This document shows positions 39,531 to 48,969 of a stretch of 64,000 nucleotides of DNA, in pieces. Numbering within the stretch: the stretch's first letter is position 1; every line of letters begins with the position of its first letter. The notes under the pieces are model-generated. The model was not told the DNA's origin. It did no database searches and saw nothing but the letters and a program-made list of their open reading frames with translations. The translations under genes and the position numbers were made by a program. Origin of the DNA: CAZAGD01 sp964484485 (GTDB lineage: Bacteria > Desulfobacterota > SM23-61); the NCBI GenBank assembly GCA_964484485.1, contig CAZAGD010000043.1, forward strand, positions 16,775 through 80,774. Direction: 5' to 3'.

Positions 39531-40178
39531 ATGATAGATCTACATACCCACACCCTTTTTAGTGATGGAGAACTTTTACCTGCGGAATTAGTGAGAAGAG
39601 CCTTGGTTATTGGCTACCAAGCCATTGGCCTGACCGACCATGCGGACTCTTCCAATCTCGATTTAATCGTGCCTCGGCTAGTCGAGGTTTGCCGCGATTT
39701 AAATCGCTATTGGCCGATCAAAGTGATTCCTGGGGTGGAATTAACGCATTTGCCTCCAGAATTAATTGTTCCCTTAACTGGTCGGGCCAGGGCATTGGGG
39801 GCGCAAATCGTTGTAGTTCACGGTGAAACAATAGCCGAGCCTGTACCTCCAGGTACCAACCAGCAAGCTATTTTGGCCGGGGTAGATATCTTAGCTCATC
39901 CAGGGTTAATATCTGCCGCAGAAGCGGCCTTGGCCAGAGAAAAAGGCGTTTTATTAGAAATTACTTCTCGCTCAGGGCATAGCTTAACCAATGGGCACGT
40001 GGCCCAGGTCGCTAAAGAAACAGGGGCCCATTTAATTTTAAACACTGATACCCATGCTCCTGGTGATCTCATCTCGGCCGAAAAAGCTTTGCGGGTTGTT
40101 TTGGGTGCAGGCTTGCCGGAAGATCATTTCCAAATAATGTTGGAGAATGCCCGCCGAATAATTGGCCGCGTGGGGTAG
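39531..40178 (+). CDS. PHP-domain phosphoesterase (histidinol-phosphatase-like)
   Basis: A 215-residue metal-dependent hydrolase of the PHP fold. Metal ligands are visible in MIDLHTHTLFSDGE, GLTDHAD, VIPGVELTH, VVVHGE, DILAHPG and LILNTDTHAPGD. It is the short stand-alone type found beside miaB in several Desulfobacterota-like genomes (from memory). The substrate is unknown; the histidinol-phosphatase label reflects fold only. It lies 19 bp after miaB, so they are probably cotranscribed. The next gene is convergent (pilU). Confidence 0.85.
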   Translation: MIDLHTHTLFSDGELLPAELVRRALVIGYQAIGLTDHADSSNLDLIVPRLVEVCRDLNRYWPIKVIPGVELTHLPPELIVPLTGRARALGAQIVVVHGETIAEPVPPGTNQQAILAGVDILAHPGLISAAEAALAREKGVLLEITSRSGHSLTNGHVAQVAKETGAHLILNTDTHAPGDLISAEKALRVVLGAGLPEDHFQIMLENARRIIGRVG

Positions 40179-40223
40179 TTTTAAAAAGAAATTTTTGCAA
40201 TACCTCGGTGGAAAATATTAGCC

Positions 40224-41348
40224 TTAAAATCGAAATTCGGGCTTGATTTTGAAATCTATCATAGCCGTGTCTTTCTTTTCCCCGATTTCTTCCATCTTGA
40301 TCCGTAACCTTAAATCGTTGGCGCTGTCCGCATACGCCAGAGCATTATCGAAGTCTATAAGTTTTTTCTGGTAAAGGTCAAAGATGGCCTGATCAAAAGT
40401 TTGCATCCCTTCCAATGTTCCTTCGGCCATAGCTTCTTTTAATTTGTCTACTTGGGCCTTATGGATCAAGTCCTTAACTCGGGGGGTATCCAAAAGAATT
40501 TCCACGGCGGCAACCCGATTGCCATTTATACTGGGAATTAAACGCTGGGAAATAATGGCCCGCAGATTTAAAGAGAGCTGTAAGTAAATTTGCTGATGCC
40601 TTTCGGGCGGGAAAAAGTTCATCACTCTCTCAATAGCCTGATTAGCATTGTTTGCATGAATGGTGGCCAAGCAGAGGTGACCAGTTTCCGCATAGTCAAT
40701 GGCTGATTCCATGGTCTCGACATCGCGGATTTCCCCAATGAGGATGACATCTGGGGCCTGCCGCAAGGTATGTTTTAAAGCAGCGGCGTAACCGTGGGTA
40801 TCAATACCTATCTCGCGCTGGGTAATGATGGACTTTTTATGCTCATGAATGAACTCAATGGGATCTTCGATGGTGACAATGTGTCCAGTAGCATTAGAAT
40901 TTCGGTAATCAATTAAAGCGGCCAGAGTGGTTGATTTCCCTGAGCCAGTGCGACCAGCAACTAAAACCAGACCTCGTTTCGTCATCGCAATTTCTTTAAA
41001 GATTTGGGGGAGGCCGAGGTCATCTATAGTCTTGATGTTGATTTTTATGTGGCGCATGACTAAGCCAAAGCATCCTCTTTGGCGGAAAATATTGACCCGG
41101 AAACGCCCCAGATTAGGATAGGAGATAGCTAAGTTCATCTCCCACCTTCGGGCGAAATAGGTTTTTTGGGTTTGGCTCATCAGGGACATAGCCAATTGTT
41201 CGGTTTCTTCCGCGGTATATTTACGTGTTCCTCCGGGAACCACCACTCCTTCTACTCTATACATAGGAGGGCTGTCGACCGTAATATAAAGATCTGAAGC
41301 CTCTCGTCTAACCATCTCTTCCAATAATTCGCGGATATTCATAGTCAT
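40224..41348 (-). CDS. pilU: Type IV pilus retraction ATPase PilU (PilT paralogue)
   Basis: Cytoplasmic ATPase that assists pilus retraction. Walker A GRTGSGKSTTLAALIDY is near residue 135, Asp box TIEDPIEFIHEH, Walker B VILIGEIRD, and His box LATIHANNANQAIERVMNFFPPERH, a pattern closer to PilU than to PilT. The frame extends upstream to a GTG inside the ribosome site. I use the ATG at 41348 after AAGGAGGTGAAGGCG, giving 374 residues starting MTMNIRELLEEM. It lies 13 bp after pilT. The C-terminal extension (EEIGEKKDTAMIDFK) is also PilU-like. Confidence 0.87.
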   Translation of the reverse strand: MTMNIRELLEEMVRREASDLYITVDSPPMYRVEGVVVPGGTRKYTAEETEQLAMSLMSQTQKTYFARRWEMNLAISYPNLGRFRVNIFRQRGCFGLVMRHIKINIKTIDDLGLPQIFKEIAMTKRGLVLVAGRTGSGKSTTLAALIDYRNSNATGHIVTIEDPIEFIHEHKKSIITQREIGIDTHGYAAALKHTLRQAPDVILIGEIRDVETMESAIDYAETGHLCLATIHANNANQAIERVMNFFPPERHQQIYLQLSLNLRAIISQRLIPSINGNRVAAVEILLDTPRVKDLIHKAQVDKLKEAMAEGTLEGMQTFDQAIFDLYQKKLIDFDNALAYADSANDLRLRIKMEEIGEKKDTAMIDFKIKPEFRF

Positions 41349-41361
41349 CGCCTTCACCTCC

Positions 41362-42405
41362 TTAAGTGTTAAAGATATTCGGATTGGTGGCTAAATAGAG
41401 GCATTGTTCTTTGTCTACAATACCCCGGGTTACTAAATCTTTCAAGGATTGGTCCAGGCTAATCATCCCGTACTTTTGGCCCGTTTGAATGGCGGAGGGG
41501 AGCTGAGCCACTTTCCCCTCACGGATAAGGTTGCGCACAGCGGGCGTACCGATCATTATCTCTACGGCAGGAACGAGACCCCGCCCATCCCGCCTCTTCA
41601 AAAGGACTTGAGAAATAATGGCTTGGATGGATTCGGCAAATTGGGCTCGTACCTGTTCTTGTTGATGAGCAGGAAAAACATCGATAATGCGATCTATGGT
41701 TTTGGCCGCGCCGCTTGTATGAACTGTGGATAGGACTAAGTGGCCAGTTTCGGCGGCCGTTAGGGCTAAAGAAATGGTTTCTAAGTCCCGCATTTCACCG
41801 ACCAGGATTATATCAGGGTCTTCGCGCAGAGCGCTGCGCAGCGCATTGGCAAAACTATGGGTATGAGCTCCTATCTCCCTTTGGCTGATCAAACATTTTT
41901 TAGATTCGTGCACAAATTCAATCGGATCTTCAATAGTGATAATATGCCCCCGCCAAGTATTGTTTATGATGTCAATCATGGCCGCTAGGGTGGTTGATTT
42001 ACCACTACCAGTAGGGCCAGTTACTAAAATTAGGCCTTTTTCATTTTTTACCACTTCCCGCAATTGGCGCGGCAAACCAAGTTGCTCTAAGGTCATAATC
42101 TTAGAAGGAATTACGCGAAAGACTATGCTATCCCCCCGAGCCTGACGAAAAGCGTTGACCCGGTAGCGAGCTACGCCTTTTAATTCCAAAGAGAAATCTA
42201 ACTCATGCATTTCTTCAAATTTTTTCCGCTGCTGGTCGTTGAGGACGTCATAGAGCATCTTGTGAATTTCTTCGCGGCTAAGAGGTGGCATTTCAATCCT
42301 TTTCATCTCCCCATGGATGCGCACCATGGGTGATTCGCCAGCACTCAGATGTAGATCAGAAGCATTCTCCTTTTGGACAAAAATTAAAAGTTCCGAAATA
42401 TCCAT
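41362..42405 (-). CDS. pilT: Type IV pilus retraction ATPase PilT
   Basis: Hexameric ATPase that depolymerises pili for twitching motility. The start MDISELLIFVQKENASDLHLSAG is characteristic; Walker A is GPTGSGKSTTLAAMID, Asp box TIEDPIEFVHESKKCLISQREIG, Walker B IILVGEMRDLET, and the His box LSTVHTSGAAKTIDRIIDVFP. At 347 residues it is standard. It heads a two-gene pilT-pilU operon with a plausible promoter at 42434-42463. The pilB-pilC pair is about 33 kb away, so pilus genes are dispersed in this genome. Confidence 0.95.
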   Translation of the reverse strand: MDISELLIFVQKENASDLHLSAGESPMVRIHGEMKRIEMPPLSREEIHKMLYDVLNDQQRKKFEEMHELDFSLELKGVARYRVNAFRQARGDSIVFRVIPSKIMTLEQLGLPRQLREVVKNEKGLILVTGPTGSGKSTTLAAMIDIINNTWRGHIITIEDPIEFVHESKKCLISQREIGAHTHSFANALRSALREDPDIILVGEMRDLETISLALTAAETGHLVLSTVHTSGAAKTIDRIIDVFPAHQQEQVRAQFAESIQAIISQVLLKRRDGRGLVPAVEIMIGTPAVRNLIREGKVAQLPSAIQTGQKYGMISLDQSLKDLVTRGIVDKEQCLYLATNPNIFNT

Positions 42406-42433
42406 TTTTCACCTTTCTTTCCCAATTCTTGGT

Positions 42434-42463
42434 TAATTAGTGACCTTAAAATTTATATGTCAA
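42434..42463 (-). promoter_or_regulatory. Probable promoter for pilT-pilU
   Basis: On the minus strand a perfect TTGACA (42463-42458) and TAATTA (42439-42434) are separated by 18 bp, about 30 bp before the pilT ATG. Confidence 0.5.
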
Positions 42464-42551
42464 GTGTTTATACCGGACTCAAAAGATTTATCGGCAAAGA
42501 AATAAAGAAACTTCACTCAATATCTATATTTATAGCTTACTTATTTAAGCC

Positions 42552-42880
42552 AGGGTAAAGCCCTTTCCCTACGGGCAAATATGGAATAAATGATGATAAA
42601 TTGGAATAATGGAATAATGGAATATTGGAATAATGGGGAAGGGAGCGAAGCGGGGAGCAAGGAGCAGGGCGCAGGGCGAATAAAAGTGCTGCAGTTGGGT
42701 AGCGGGACAATTAAAGGCCAAGCGGAAAGCGCAGCGAGTTAGTGTTGAATGTTAAAAGAAAGGGAATGATAGAATATTCGAATGGTGGAATATTGGGGTG
42801 AATCGTAATCCCTCCCCACCTCCCTTTAAAAAAGGGAGGATCAACTCCCCTCTTTTTTAAAGAGGGGACGGGGGAGATTA
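42552..42880. repeat. Repeat-rich intergenic DNA: GGAATAAT array and twin hairpins
   Basis: A palindrome (AGGGTAAAGCCCTTTCCCT, about 42552-42571) is followed by a degenerate GGAATAAT/GGAATATT array at 42603-42637. Two perfect 9-bp hairpins come next: CCTCCCTTT/AAAGGGAGG (42819-42839) and CCCCTCTTT/AAAGAGGGG (42847-42867), both with 3-base loops. No gene is supported here. Confidence 0.6.
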
Positions 42881-43099
42881 TAGAACGCAGATTATCGCTG
42901 ATTTTCAGGATTAAAAATAATTATTTAAAAATTTTTTCTCTATACTACATACTTGCAAACCCTTTAAATTTTATTAAGTAAAAAGATGACTCTCCCAGAG
43001 CTCGCCGAGCGCCCGGAGAAAGAAATGAATAAAATTATTAAAAAATGTTAAAGAAAAAATATAGAATAACGGAAAATTGGGTTAATATTCTCTTTATTT

Positions 43100-43345
43100 T
43101 TTTTCTCTTTTTGGCAAATAATTCATCTCTGTGTGCTCTGGGCCCTCTTTGGCTTATAACTAAAAATTTCTCTGCGTCCTCGGCGCCCTTGGCGGTGAAA
43201 CATTTTAGCATTTATGGCTGTCCGTTCTGCGGCAAGGGCCAAGCCTTTGCCCTACGAAACTTCGCGATAAATTTTTATTAATCTTCGGAAGGCAAGGCTT
43301 TGGGGCTGTGACCTCTTTTCAGCAGGGGATGAACCCTTGCCCTAC
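43100..43345. repeat. Dispersed repeat segment before xerD
   Basis: The sequence around 43125-43200 (CTGTGTGCTCTGGGCCC, then TCTCTGCGTCCTCGGCG) is a widespread non-coding repeat type in environmental bacterial genomes. It opens a meaningless 78-codon frame. GGCAAGGG-type palindromes follow at 43231-43254 and 43324-43345. No gene is supported here. Confidence 0.5.
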
Positions 43346-43518
43346 GCCTTACTACGTTGCTTAATGTGCTATTTAAAACCTTATATAAAAAATGGCTAAA
43401 TGCCTTAAAAGTTATTATTTTCGGAATTGCAGCCGAAAAATTAAACCTTTCATCCTTCAGAGAGGTATTATGGACAAGAACAAAAAAATTGCAAAAAGAA
43501 ATTGATGTGTTAGAATAA
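43333..43518 (+). pseudogene. Possible small ORF or gene remnant ahead of xerD
   Basis: A 61-codon open frame ends in TAA at 43516-43518. Its last 35 codons look protein-like (FGIAAEKLNLSSFREVLW and then a charged KKLQKEIDVLE helix), but I recognise no family. Possible starts are TTG 43357 or GTG 43366, neither with a ribosome site. A 5'-truncated remnant is the likeliest reading. Confidence 0.25.
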
Positions 43519-43525
43519 ATTTTTG

Positions 43526-44437
43526 ATGACTGAGGAGATTAAAAAAAACTTGGACTATTGGCTAGACAGTTATCTGCATTATTTGGCCGTGGAAAAAGGA
43601 TTGAGCCCCCATACCCTAGAGGCTTATGCCCATGACTTGCAGGGATATGCTCTTTTTCTAAGAGACCAAGGGGGAGAATTGTGGAAAATAAACTCCTTGG
43701 AGGGAATGAGAAAATATTTCCAGGAGTTACGTTCCCGAGGCATTTCTCCTCGTAGTCAAGCGCGGATTCTTTCCGCTTTGAGGGGGTTTTATAAATTTTT
43801 AGTTCGGGAGCAGGCCTTGGCTGAGAACCCGCTGCAGCAATTGCCTACCCCCAAAATTACCCCCCACCTTCCCGAGATACTCAATGCTCAAGAAATAGAA
43901 AAACTTTTGGATCAGCCCAACCGCCAAAATTCTTTAGGGATTCGCGATCGGGCCATGTTAGAGCTTTTATATGCCACGGGTCTGCGCGTCTCCGAATTAA
44001 TTCATCTCACCTTGAATGATGTCAATTTAGATTTAGGCTATGTGCGCACTAAAGGGAAAGGGGGGAAAGAGCGAATTGTCCCTTTAGGCGGAGAAGCTCG
44101 GCGAGCCCTTTTAGAATACCTCCAAGGCCCTCGCCGGCAGGCCCAAGAGAAAGATGGGGAGGCTACTTTATTTTTGGGAAAGAGAGGGAAGGGTATTTCG
44201 CGCCAGGGATTCTGGAAAATAATTAAAAAACATGCTTGGGCCGCGGGGATAAACAAAAGAATCACTCCGCATATGCTACGCCATTCTTTCGCTACCCATC
44301 TTTTAGAAAGAGGTGCCGACCTTCGTTCTGTACAATCAATGTTGGGACATGCCAATATCGCCACTACGCAAATTTACACCCATGTGTCCCGGGAGCATTT
44401 AAAACTAATCCACCGTAAATATCATCCCCGGGGTTAA
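43526..44437 (+). CDS. xerD: Tyrosine recombinase XerD-type
   Basis: Site-specific recombinase that resolves chromosome dimers at dif together with a partner. The 303-residue chain has the N-terminal SAM-like DNA-binding domain (LDSYLHYLAVEKGLSPHTLEAYAHDL). The catalytic domain holds the first Arg in ATGLRVSELI, a conserved Lys in VRTKGKGGKERIVPL, HMLRHSFATHLLERGADL (His and Arg), GHANIATTQIYTHV with the nucleophilic Tyr, and HRKYHP at the end. The ATG at 43526 is preferred to the TTG one codon upstream; the ribosome site is poor. It is followed after 2 bp by the next gene. There is no mobile element around it, so it is the host Xer protein and not a phage integrase. Confidence 0.92.
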   Translation: MTEEIKKNLDYWLDSYLHYLAVEKGLSPHTLEAYAHDLQGYALFLRDQGGELWKINSLEGMRKYFQELRSRGISPRSQARILSALRGFYKFLVREQALAENPLQQLPTPKITPHLPEILNAQEIEKLLDQPNRQNSLGIRDRAMLELLYATGLRVSELIHLTLNDVNLDLGYVRTKGKGGKERIVPLGGEARRALLEYLQGPRRQAQEKDGEATLFLGKRGKGISRQGFWKIIKKHAWAAGINKRITPHMLRHSFATHLLERGADLRSVQSMLGHANIATTQIYTHVSREHLKLIHRKYHPRG

Positions 44438-44439
44438 AA

Positions 44440-47136
44440 ATGGACGTGATTACCACCCATATTAATGCTGATTTTGATTCTTTGGCCTCCATGCTGGCAG
44501 CCAAGAAATTATACCCCCAAGCCGTCATTGTTTTCCCGGGATCGCAAGAAAAAAATTTACGGGACTTTTTTGTGCAATCGGCATTTTACGTAATGGAGAC
44601 CAAGCGCTTGAAAAACATCCCTTTTGATAAAGTGCGCCGGCTAATATTAGTGGATACCCGCCAACCTGGCCGCATAGGGAAATTTGCTGAATTAGCTCAG
44701 CGACCCCATGTGGAATTACATATTTTTGATCACCATCCGCCATCTGCAGAAGATCTGCATGGGCAGGTAGAATATATTCAAGAAGTGGGCGCCACTATAA
44801 CCGTATTAATTAAAATTTTAAAAGAGCGGGGGATACCTATTAATGCCGAAGAGGCTACGATTATGGCCTTAGGATTATACGAGGATACAGGATCTTTTAC
44901 TTTCACTTCGACTACTAAAGAAGATCTGGAAGCAGGGGCTTTTCTCTTGGCTCACGGGGCTAATTTGAACATGGTGGCCAACATGATTACCCGCGAACTT
45001 ACCTCGGAACAGATTTCCCTCTTGAACGAATTGATCCATAGTAAGACTTCTTATCTCATCAAAGGCCTGGAGATAGTAGTGGCCAAAGCTACGGCTAATA
45101 AATATGTAGGAGATTTTGCTCTCCTGGTGCATAAGTTACGAGACATGGAGAATATACGGGTTCTTTTCGCTTTGGCGGAGATGGAGGACCGCGTTTATTT
45201 TGTGGGGCGGAGTAGTATTCCCGAAGTCAATGTGGGGGAGATTGCGGCTCTTTTTGGCGGAGGTGGGCATCCTACAGCAGCCTCAGCATCCATCAAAGGA
45301 ATGAGCCTGGCCCAAGTAGAAGAAAAGCTTTTGACTTATTTGGAAGGTCGCCTGCCAGCGACAAAGTTGGCCCGCGATCTGATGTCTTTTCCGGTAAAGA
45401 CCGTTGGGGTAAATGATACTATAGCCCATGCCAGTGAATTGCTTACCCGCTATAATATCAATGTTTTGCCGGTCATGGATAAAGAAAAATTAGTTGGTCT
45501 AATCTCCCGGCAAGTAATTGAAAAGGCGGCTTATCATGGATTCCGGGATGCTCCCGTTAAAGATTATATGACGAGCGAATTTGCTATTGTTCATCCGCGC
45601 ACCGCCTTGACTAAAGTGCAGGACATAATAGTAGGCCATAACCAGCGGTTTTTGCCGGTTATGGATAAAGATAAATTGGTAGGCGCCATCACCCGTACCG
45701 ATCTGCTCCGCTGGATGTATACCAGCACTCATCAATCTTGGCCTGCTCCTGCCGAAAGAGAATTTTCAGCCCTCCGCCCGCGCACCAAAGGAGTGGCAAA
45801 CATCTTAGAAGAACGCTTACCGAAAGATGTACTTTCCTTAATGAAAACCATCGGGGAGATGGGTGCTAAATTAGGCTATCAAGTATATGCTGTGGGCGGA
45901 TTCGTCCGGGACCTTCTGCTGCGGATTGAAAATTTTGATATTGATATTGTAGTCGAAGGGGAGGGGATTAAATTAGCGCAACTCTTAGCGGAGCAGGGAG
46001 GCGGTCAAATTCAAGTACATAAAAAATTTGGCACAGCTACCTTAATCTTTCCCCAAGGAAGGCGGCTCGATATTGCTACCGCCCGCTTAGAGTATTATGA
46101 ACATCCAGCCGCTCTTCCCCGTATCGAACATAGCTCTATCAAACTTGATCTTTTTCGCCGAGACTTTACTATAAACGCTTTAGCCCTCCACCTCCACCCG
46201 CAACACTTTGGGGAATTGATAGACTTTTTTGGCGGGCAGAGGGACCTGAAAGAAAAACTTATTAGGGTTATTCATAATTTGAGTTTTATAGAAGATCCAA
46301 CCCGCATTTTTAGGGCCCTGCGTTTTGAACAACGGATCGGTTTTCAGATTGCCCGCCATACGCAGATGCTCATGGAAAATGCAGTCCGACTTGAACTTTT
46401 CGGGCGTTTATCAGGTAAAAGACTTTTTCATGAATTGGTACTTTGTCTGGCAGAGGAAAAGCCTTGGCGGGTTATCAAGCGGTTGGGAGATTATAATTTA
46501 TTAAAATTCTTTCACCCCCGGCTAAATGTAGACCGATCTCTGGAGAACCTTTTTCAAAATTTGGAAAATGTTATCTCTTGGTATCAACTCTTATTTACGG
46601 GGGAGAAGTATGATAAATGGCTAGTATTTTTCCTAGGGTTGGTTGAACATCTGAACGAAAAAGAAATTCAAGACTTATTAAAAAGACTTGCTCTTCCAGA
46701 AAAATTCAAAGAAAGATTTTTAGAAAATAGACGGTTGGCCTGGAAAGTGGAAGAAGAACTAATTCGTTATCCAGGGCTAAAGCGGAGCGAAATATATTTC
46801 CTGCTCAAGCCCTTGCCGGTTGAATTCCTTCTTTATGCTATGGGGAGAACAAGCTCGGCCGAGGCCCGCAAGGCGATTTCCCTTTATTTTACTACTCTAA
46901 AACCAGTCCAAGTTTTGTTAAAAGGAAAAGATTTGAAAAAATTGGGATATCCGCCGGGGCCGATTTATAATAAAATCTTTCATGACCTGCTCCGGGCTCG
47001 TTTAGACGGAGAATTGCATACTTATCAAGATGAAGTTGCTTTTGTGCAAAAACATTTTGCCTCTAATCGCGATATGGCTAAAGAGGATGGTTACCTAATT
47101 AATTTAACTTCCGCGAAGGAAAGGAGTACAGTTTGA
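44440..47136 (+). CDS. DHH - CBS - tRNA nucleotidyltransferase fusion
   Basis: An 898-residue three-part protein. Residues 1 to about 300 are a DHH/DHHA1 phosphoesterase (HINADFDSLASMLAAKK, then IFDHHPPSAED and GGGGHPTAASASI). Two CBS domains occupy roughly 310-430. From about 465 a class II poly(A) polymerase/CCA-adding domain follows: YAVGGFVRDLLL, then FDIDIVVEGEG, RRDFTINALALHL, and a long helical tail with ALRFEQRIGF. Such fusions in Aquificota and Desulfobacterota-like genomes act as A-adding or CCA-adding tRNA enzymes; here the tRNA-Arg at 31106 lacks an encoded CCA and needs one. It lies between xerD and trpS in a tight cluster. Confidence 0.9.
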   Translation: MDVITTHINADFDSLASMLAAKKLYPQAVIVFPGSQEKNLRDFFVQSAFYVMETKRLKNIPFDKVRRLILVDTRQPGRIGKFAELAQRPHVELHIFDHHPPSAEDLHGQVEYIQEVGATITVLIKILKERGIPINAEEATIMALGLYEDTGSFTFTSTTKEDLEAGAFLLAHGANLNMVANMITRELTSEQISLLNELIHSKTSYLIKGLEIVVAKATANKYVGDFALLVHKLRDMENIRVLFALAEMEDRVYFVGRSSIPEVNVGEIAALFGGGGHPTAASASIKGMSLAQVEEKLLTYLEGRLPATKLARDLMSFPVKTVGVNDTIAHASELLTRYNINVLPVMDKEKLVGLISRQVIEKAAYHGFRDAPVKDYMTSEFAIVHPRTALTKVQDIIVGHNQRFLPVMDKDKLVGAITRTDLLRWMYTSTHQSWPAPAEREFSALRPRTKGVANILEERLPKDVLSLMKTIGEMGAKLGYQVYAVGGFVRDLLLRIENFDIDIVVEGEGIKLAQLLAEQGGGQIQVHKKFGTATLIFPQGRRLDIATARLEYYEHPAALPRIEHSSIKLDLFRRDFTINALALHLHPQHFGELIDFFGGQRDLKEKLIRVIHNLSFIEDPTRIFRALRFEQRIGFQIARHTQMLMENAVRLELFGRLSGKRLFHELVLCLAEEKPWRVIKRLGDYNLLKFFHPRLNVDRSLENLFQNLENVISWYQLLFTGEKYDKWLVFFLGLVEHLNEKEIQDLLKRLALPEKFKERFLENRRLAWKVEEELIRYPGLKRSEIYFLLKPLPVEFLLYAMGRTSSAEARKAISLYFTTLKPVQVLLKGKDLKKLGYPPGPIYNKIFHDLLRARLDGELHTYQDEVAFVQKHFASNRDMAKEDGYLINLTSAKERSTV

Positions 47137-47139
47137 GGT

Positions 47140-48126
47140 ATGGATAAACAACGTGTCTTAAGTGGTATGCGTCCCTCAGGAAAGCTGCATTTGGGGAATT
47201 TAGCGGGAGCCTTGGAAAATTGGAAAAAACTGCAGGAAGATTATGAATGTTACTTTTTCGCGGCTGATTGGCATGCTTTGACCACCGAATATAGTAACCC
47301 GGAGATAATTAGGGCCAGCATAAGCGAAATGTTCCTTGATTGGTTAAGCGTTGGTTTATCGCCAGAGAAGAGCGTGCTTTTTATCCAATCCCGAATTAAA
47401 GAACATGCCGAATTGCATTTACTCTTATCTATGATAACCCCCCTTTCTTGGTTAGAGCGGGTACCCACTTATAAAGAACAGCAGCAAGAATTGAATAACA
47501 AAGATTTGTCTACCTATGGGTTTTTGGGTTATCCTCTCTTGCAAACTGCTGATATAATTATCTATAAAGCCCATAAAGTACCGGTGGGCATAGATCAAGT
47601 TCCCCATGTGGAGCTTTCGCGAGAAATTGCGCGCCGGTTTAACTTCTTTTACGGGCCGGTTTTTCCTTTGCCCGAACCGTTGCTTACGGAAGTTCCTAAA
47701 TTATTAGGTATCGACGGGCGCAAAATGAGCAAATCTTACAACAACGCCATTTACATTTCTGATACTCCCGAAGAGATCCGCCAGAAAGTTAGCCAAATGT
47801 TTACTGACCCTAACCGTATCCGGCGGAATGACCCGGGCAATCCCGAGATATGCAATGTTTTCTCCTTCCATCGCCTCTACAGTTCACCCCAGTTAGTCGA
47901 GGAGATTAACATAAGTTGTCGTCAAGGTGGCCTAGGTTGCGTGGAAGACAAAAAGATTATGGCTGAAAATTTGATTAACTACTTGGCGCCCATCCATGAA
48001 AAAAGGAGGCAAATTTTACAGAACCCCCATTTATTAGAAGAAGTAATTGAGGATGGCTGCCGCCGGGCTGGAGAAGTAGCGAGGCAGACCATGGAGGAAG
48101 TTCGGCAGGCTATGAAAATAAGTTAG
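47140..48126 (+). CDS. trpS: Tryptophanyl-tRNA synthetase
   Basis: Class I synthetase that charges tRNA-Trp. The HIGH-equivalent motif SGMRPSGKLHLGNLAGAL is at the N-terminus, GVDQ-type GIDQVPHVELSREIA in the middle, and GIDGRKMSKSYNNAI carries the KMSKS loop. At 328 residues it is of normal length. The ATG follows AAGGAGTACAGTTTGAGGT, with GGAG at a usable distance. It is 3 bp after the nucleotidyltransferase gene and 29 bp before scpA, inside the xerD-to-tilS cluster. Confidence 0.96.
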   Translation: MDKQRVLSGMRPSGKLHLGNLAGALENWKKLQEDYECYFFAADWHALTTEYSNPEIIRASISEMFLDWLSVGLSPEKSVLFIQSRIKEHAELHLLLSMITPLSWLERVPTYKEQQQELNNKDLSTYGFLGYPLLQTADIIIYKAHKVPVGIDQVPHVELSREIARRFNFFYGPVFPLPEPLLTEVPKLLGIDGRKMSKSYNNAIYISDTPEEIRQKVSQMFTDPNRIRRNDPGNPEICNVFSFHRLYSSPQLVEEINISCRQGGLGCVEDKKIMAENLINYLAPIHEKRRQILQNPHLLEEVIEDGCRRAGEVARQTMEEVRQAMKIS

Positions 48127-48155
48127 GAAGAGGCCGCTAAATAGAGGAAAAAACG

Positions 48156-48968
48156 ATGGCCCAAGATAGTCTTTATCCGGAATTCGAACAGCCCGAATTA
48201 CCTTTAAACGTGAAGCTGGAAATTTTTGAAGGTCCGCTGGATCTTCTCTTGCATTTGATCAAAAAGAATGAAATCAATATCTATGATATTCCCATTACCT
48301 TGATTACGCAGCAATACTTGGAATATTTGGAGATGATGAAGAACCTCAACTTAGATGTAGCGGGTGAATTTCTGCTCATGGCGGCAACCCTTTTGCATAT
48401 AAAATCTAAGATGCTGTTGCCGCCTGCGGAAAGCGCTGAGGAAGAAGGGGAAGAAGAGGCGGCTGAAGACCCGCGGGCCGAATTAGTAAGACGGCTACTC
48501 GAATACCAGAAGTACAAAGAAGCGGCTGTGGAATTAGCCAAGAGGGATTTGCTGGAGCGTGAGGTATTTACCCGAAAAGTACTAAGCGATGAATTAATTA
48601 ATCTCCCTGCGGAAGAGGTAGTCATAGGTGAATTAACCTTGTTTGATTTGATCGAGGCTTTAAAGAAAGTCCTCCAGCGTGTTTCGCCAGAAGAGTTTCA
48701 AGAAATTTCTCTGGATAGTTTTAGCCTCAAGGAAAAGATCCAGCAGATAATGGAGTTAATCTGGAAAGAAAACAGCATTTCTTTTACCCAGCTTTTTCCT
48801 CCGGAAGCTTCCAAGCGGGAGATTATTCTAAGTTTTTTAGCCCTCTTGGAACTTTTGCGCCTCCGTTTAGTAAAAGCCTATCAAACAGAGGCATTTGGCC
48901 CGATCCGTATCTTTTCACCCATAGATGTGGAAGAAGGAAGAAAATTTATAGCGGAAGGGGTTTGGTAA
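48156..48968 (+). CDS. scpA: Segregation and condensation protein A
   Basis: Kleisin subunit of the SMC-ScpAB condensin, bridging SMC heads. The 270 residues begin with an N-terminal KLEIFEGPLDLLLHLIKKNEINIYDIPI helix pair. The middle is highly acidic (EEEGEEEAAED), and the C-terminal winged-helix region has FTQLFPPEASKREIILSFLALLELLRLRLV. The stop is one base from the scpB start. The smc gene itself is not in the window. Confidence 0.94.
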   Translation: MAQDSLYPEFEQPELPLNVKLEIFEGPLDLLLHLIKKNEINIYDIPITLITQQYLEYLEMMKNLNLDVAGEFLLMAATLLHIKSKMLLPPAESAEEEGEEEAAEDPRAELVRRLLEYQKYKEAAVELAKRDLLEREVFTRKVLSDELINLPAEEVVIGELTLFDLIEALKKVLQRVSPEEFQEISLDSFSLKEKIQQIMELIWKENSISFTQLFPPEASKREIILSFLALLELLRLRLVKAYQTEAFGPIRIFSPIDVEEGRKFIAEGVW

Positions 48969-48969
48969 A

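Noticed and set aside
42464..42500. Possible further MITE-like terminus upstream of the pilT -35 (TTTTGAGTC)
   Set aside because: Only a few bases resemble the terminus, the spacing would be 14 and not 12 bp, and no element body is present.
43045..43281. 78-residue open frame with a hydrophobic start
   Set aside because: It is read from a common dispersed repeat (TCTCTGCGTCCTCGGCG-type sequence), has no ribosome site and no protein-family features.
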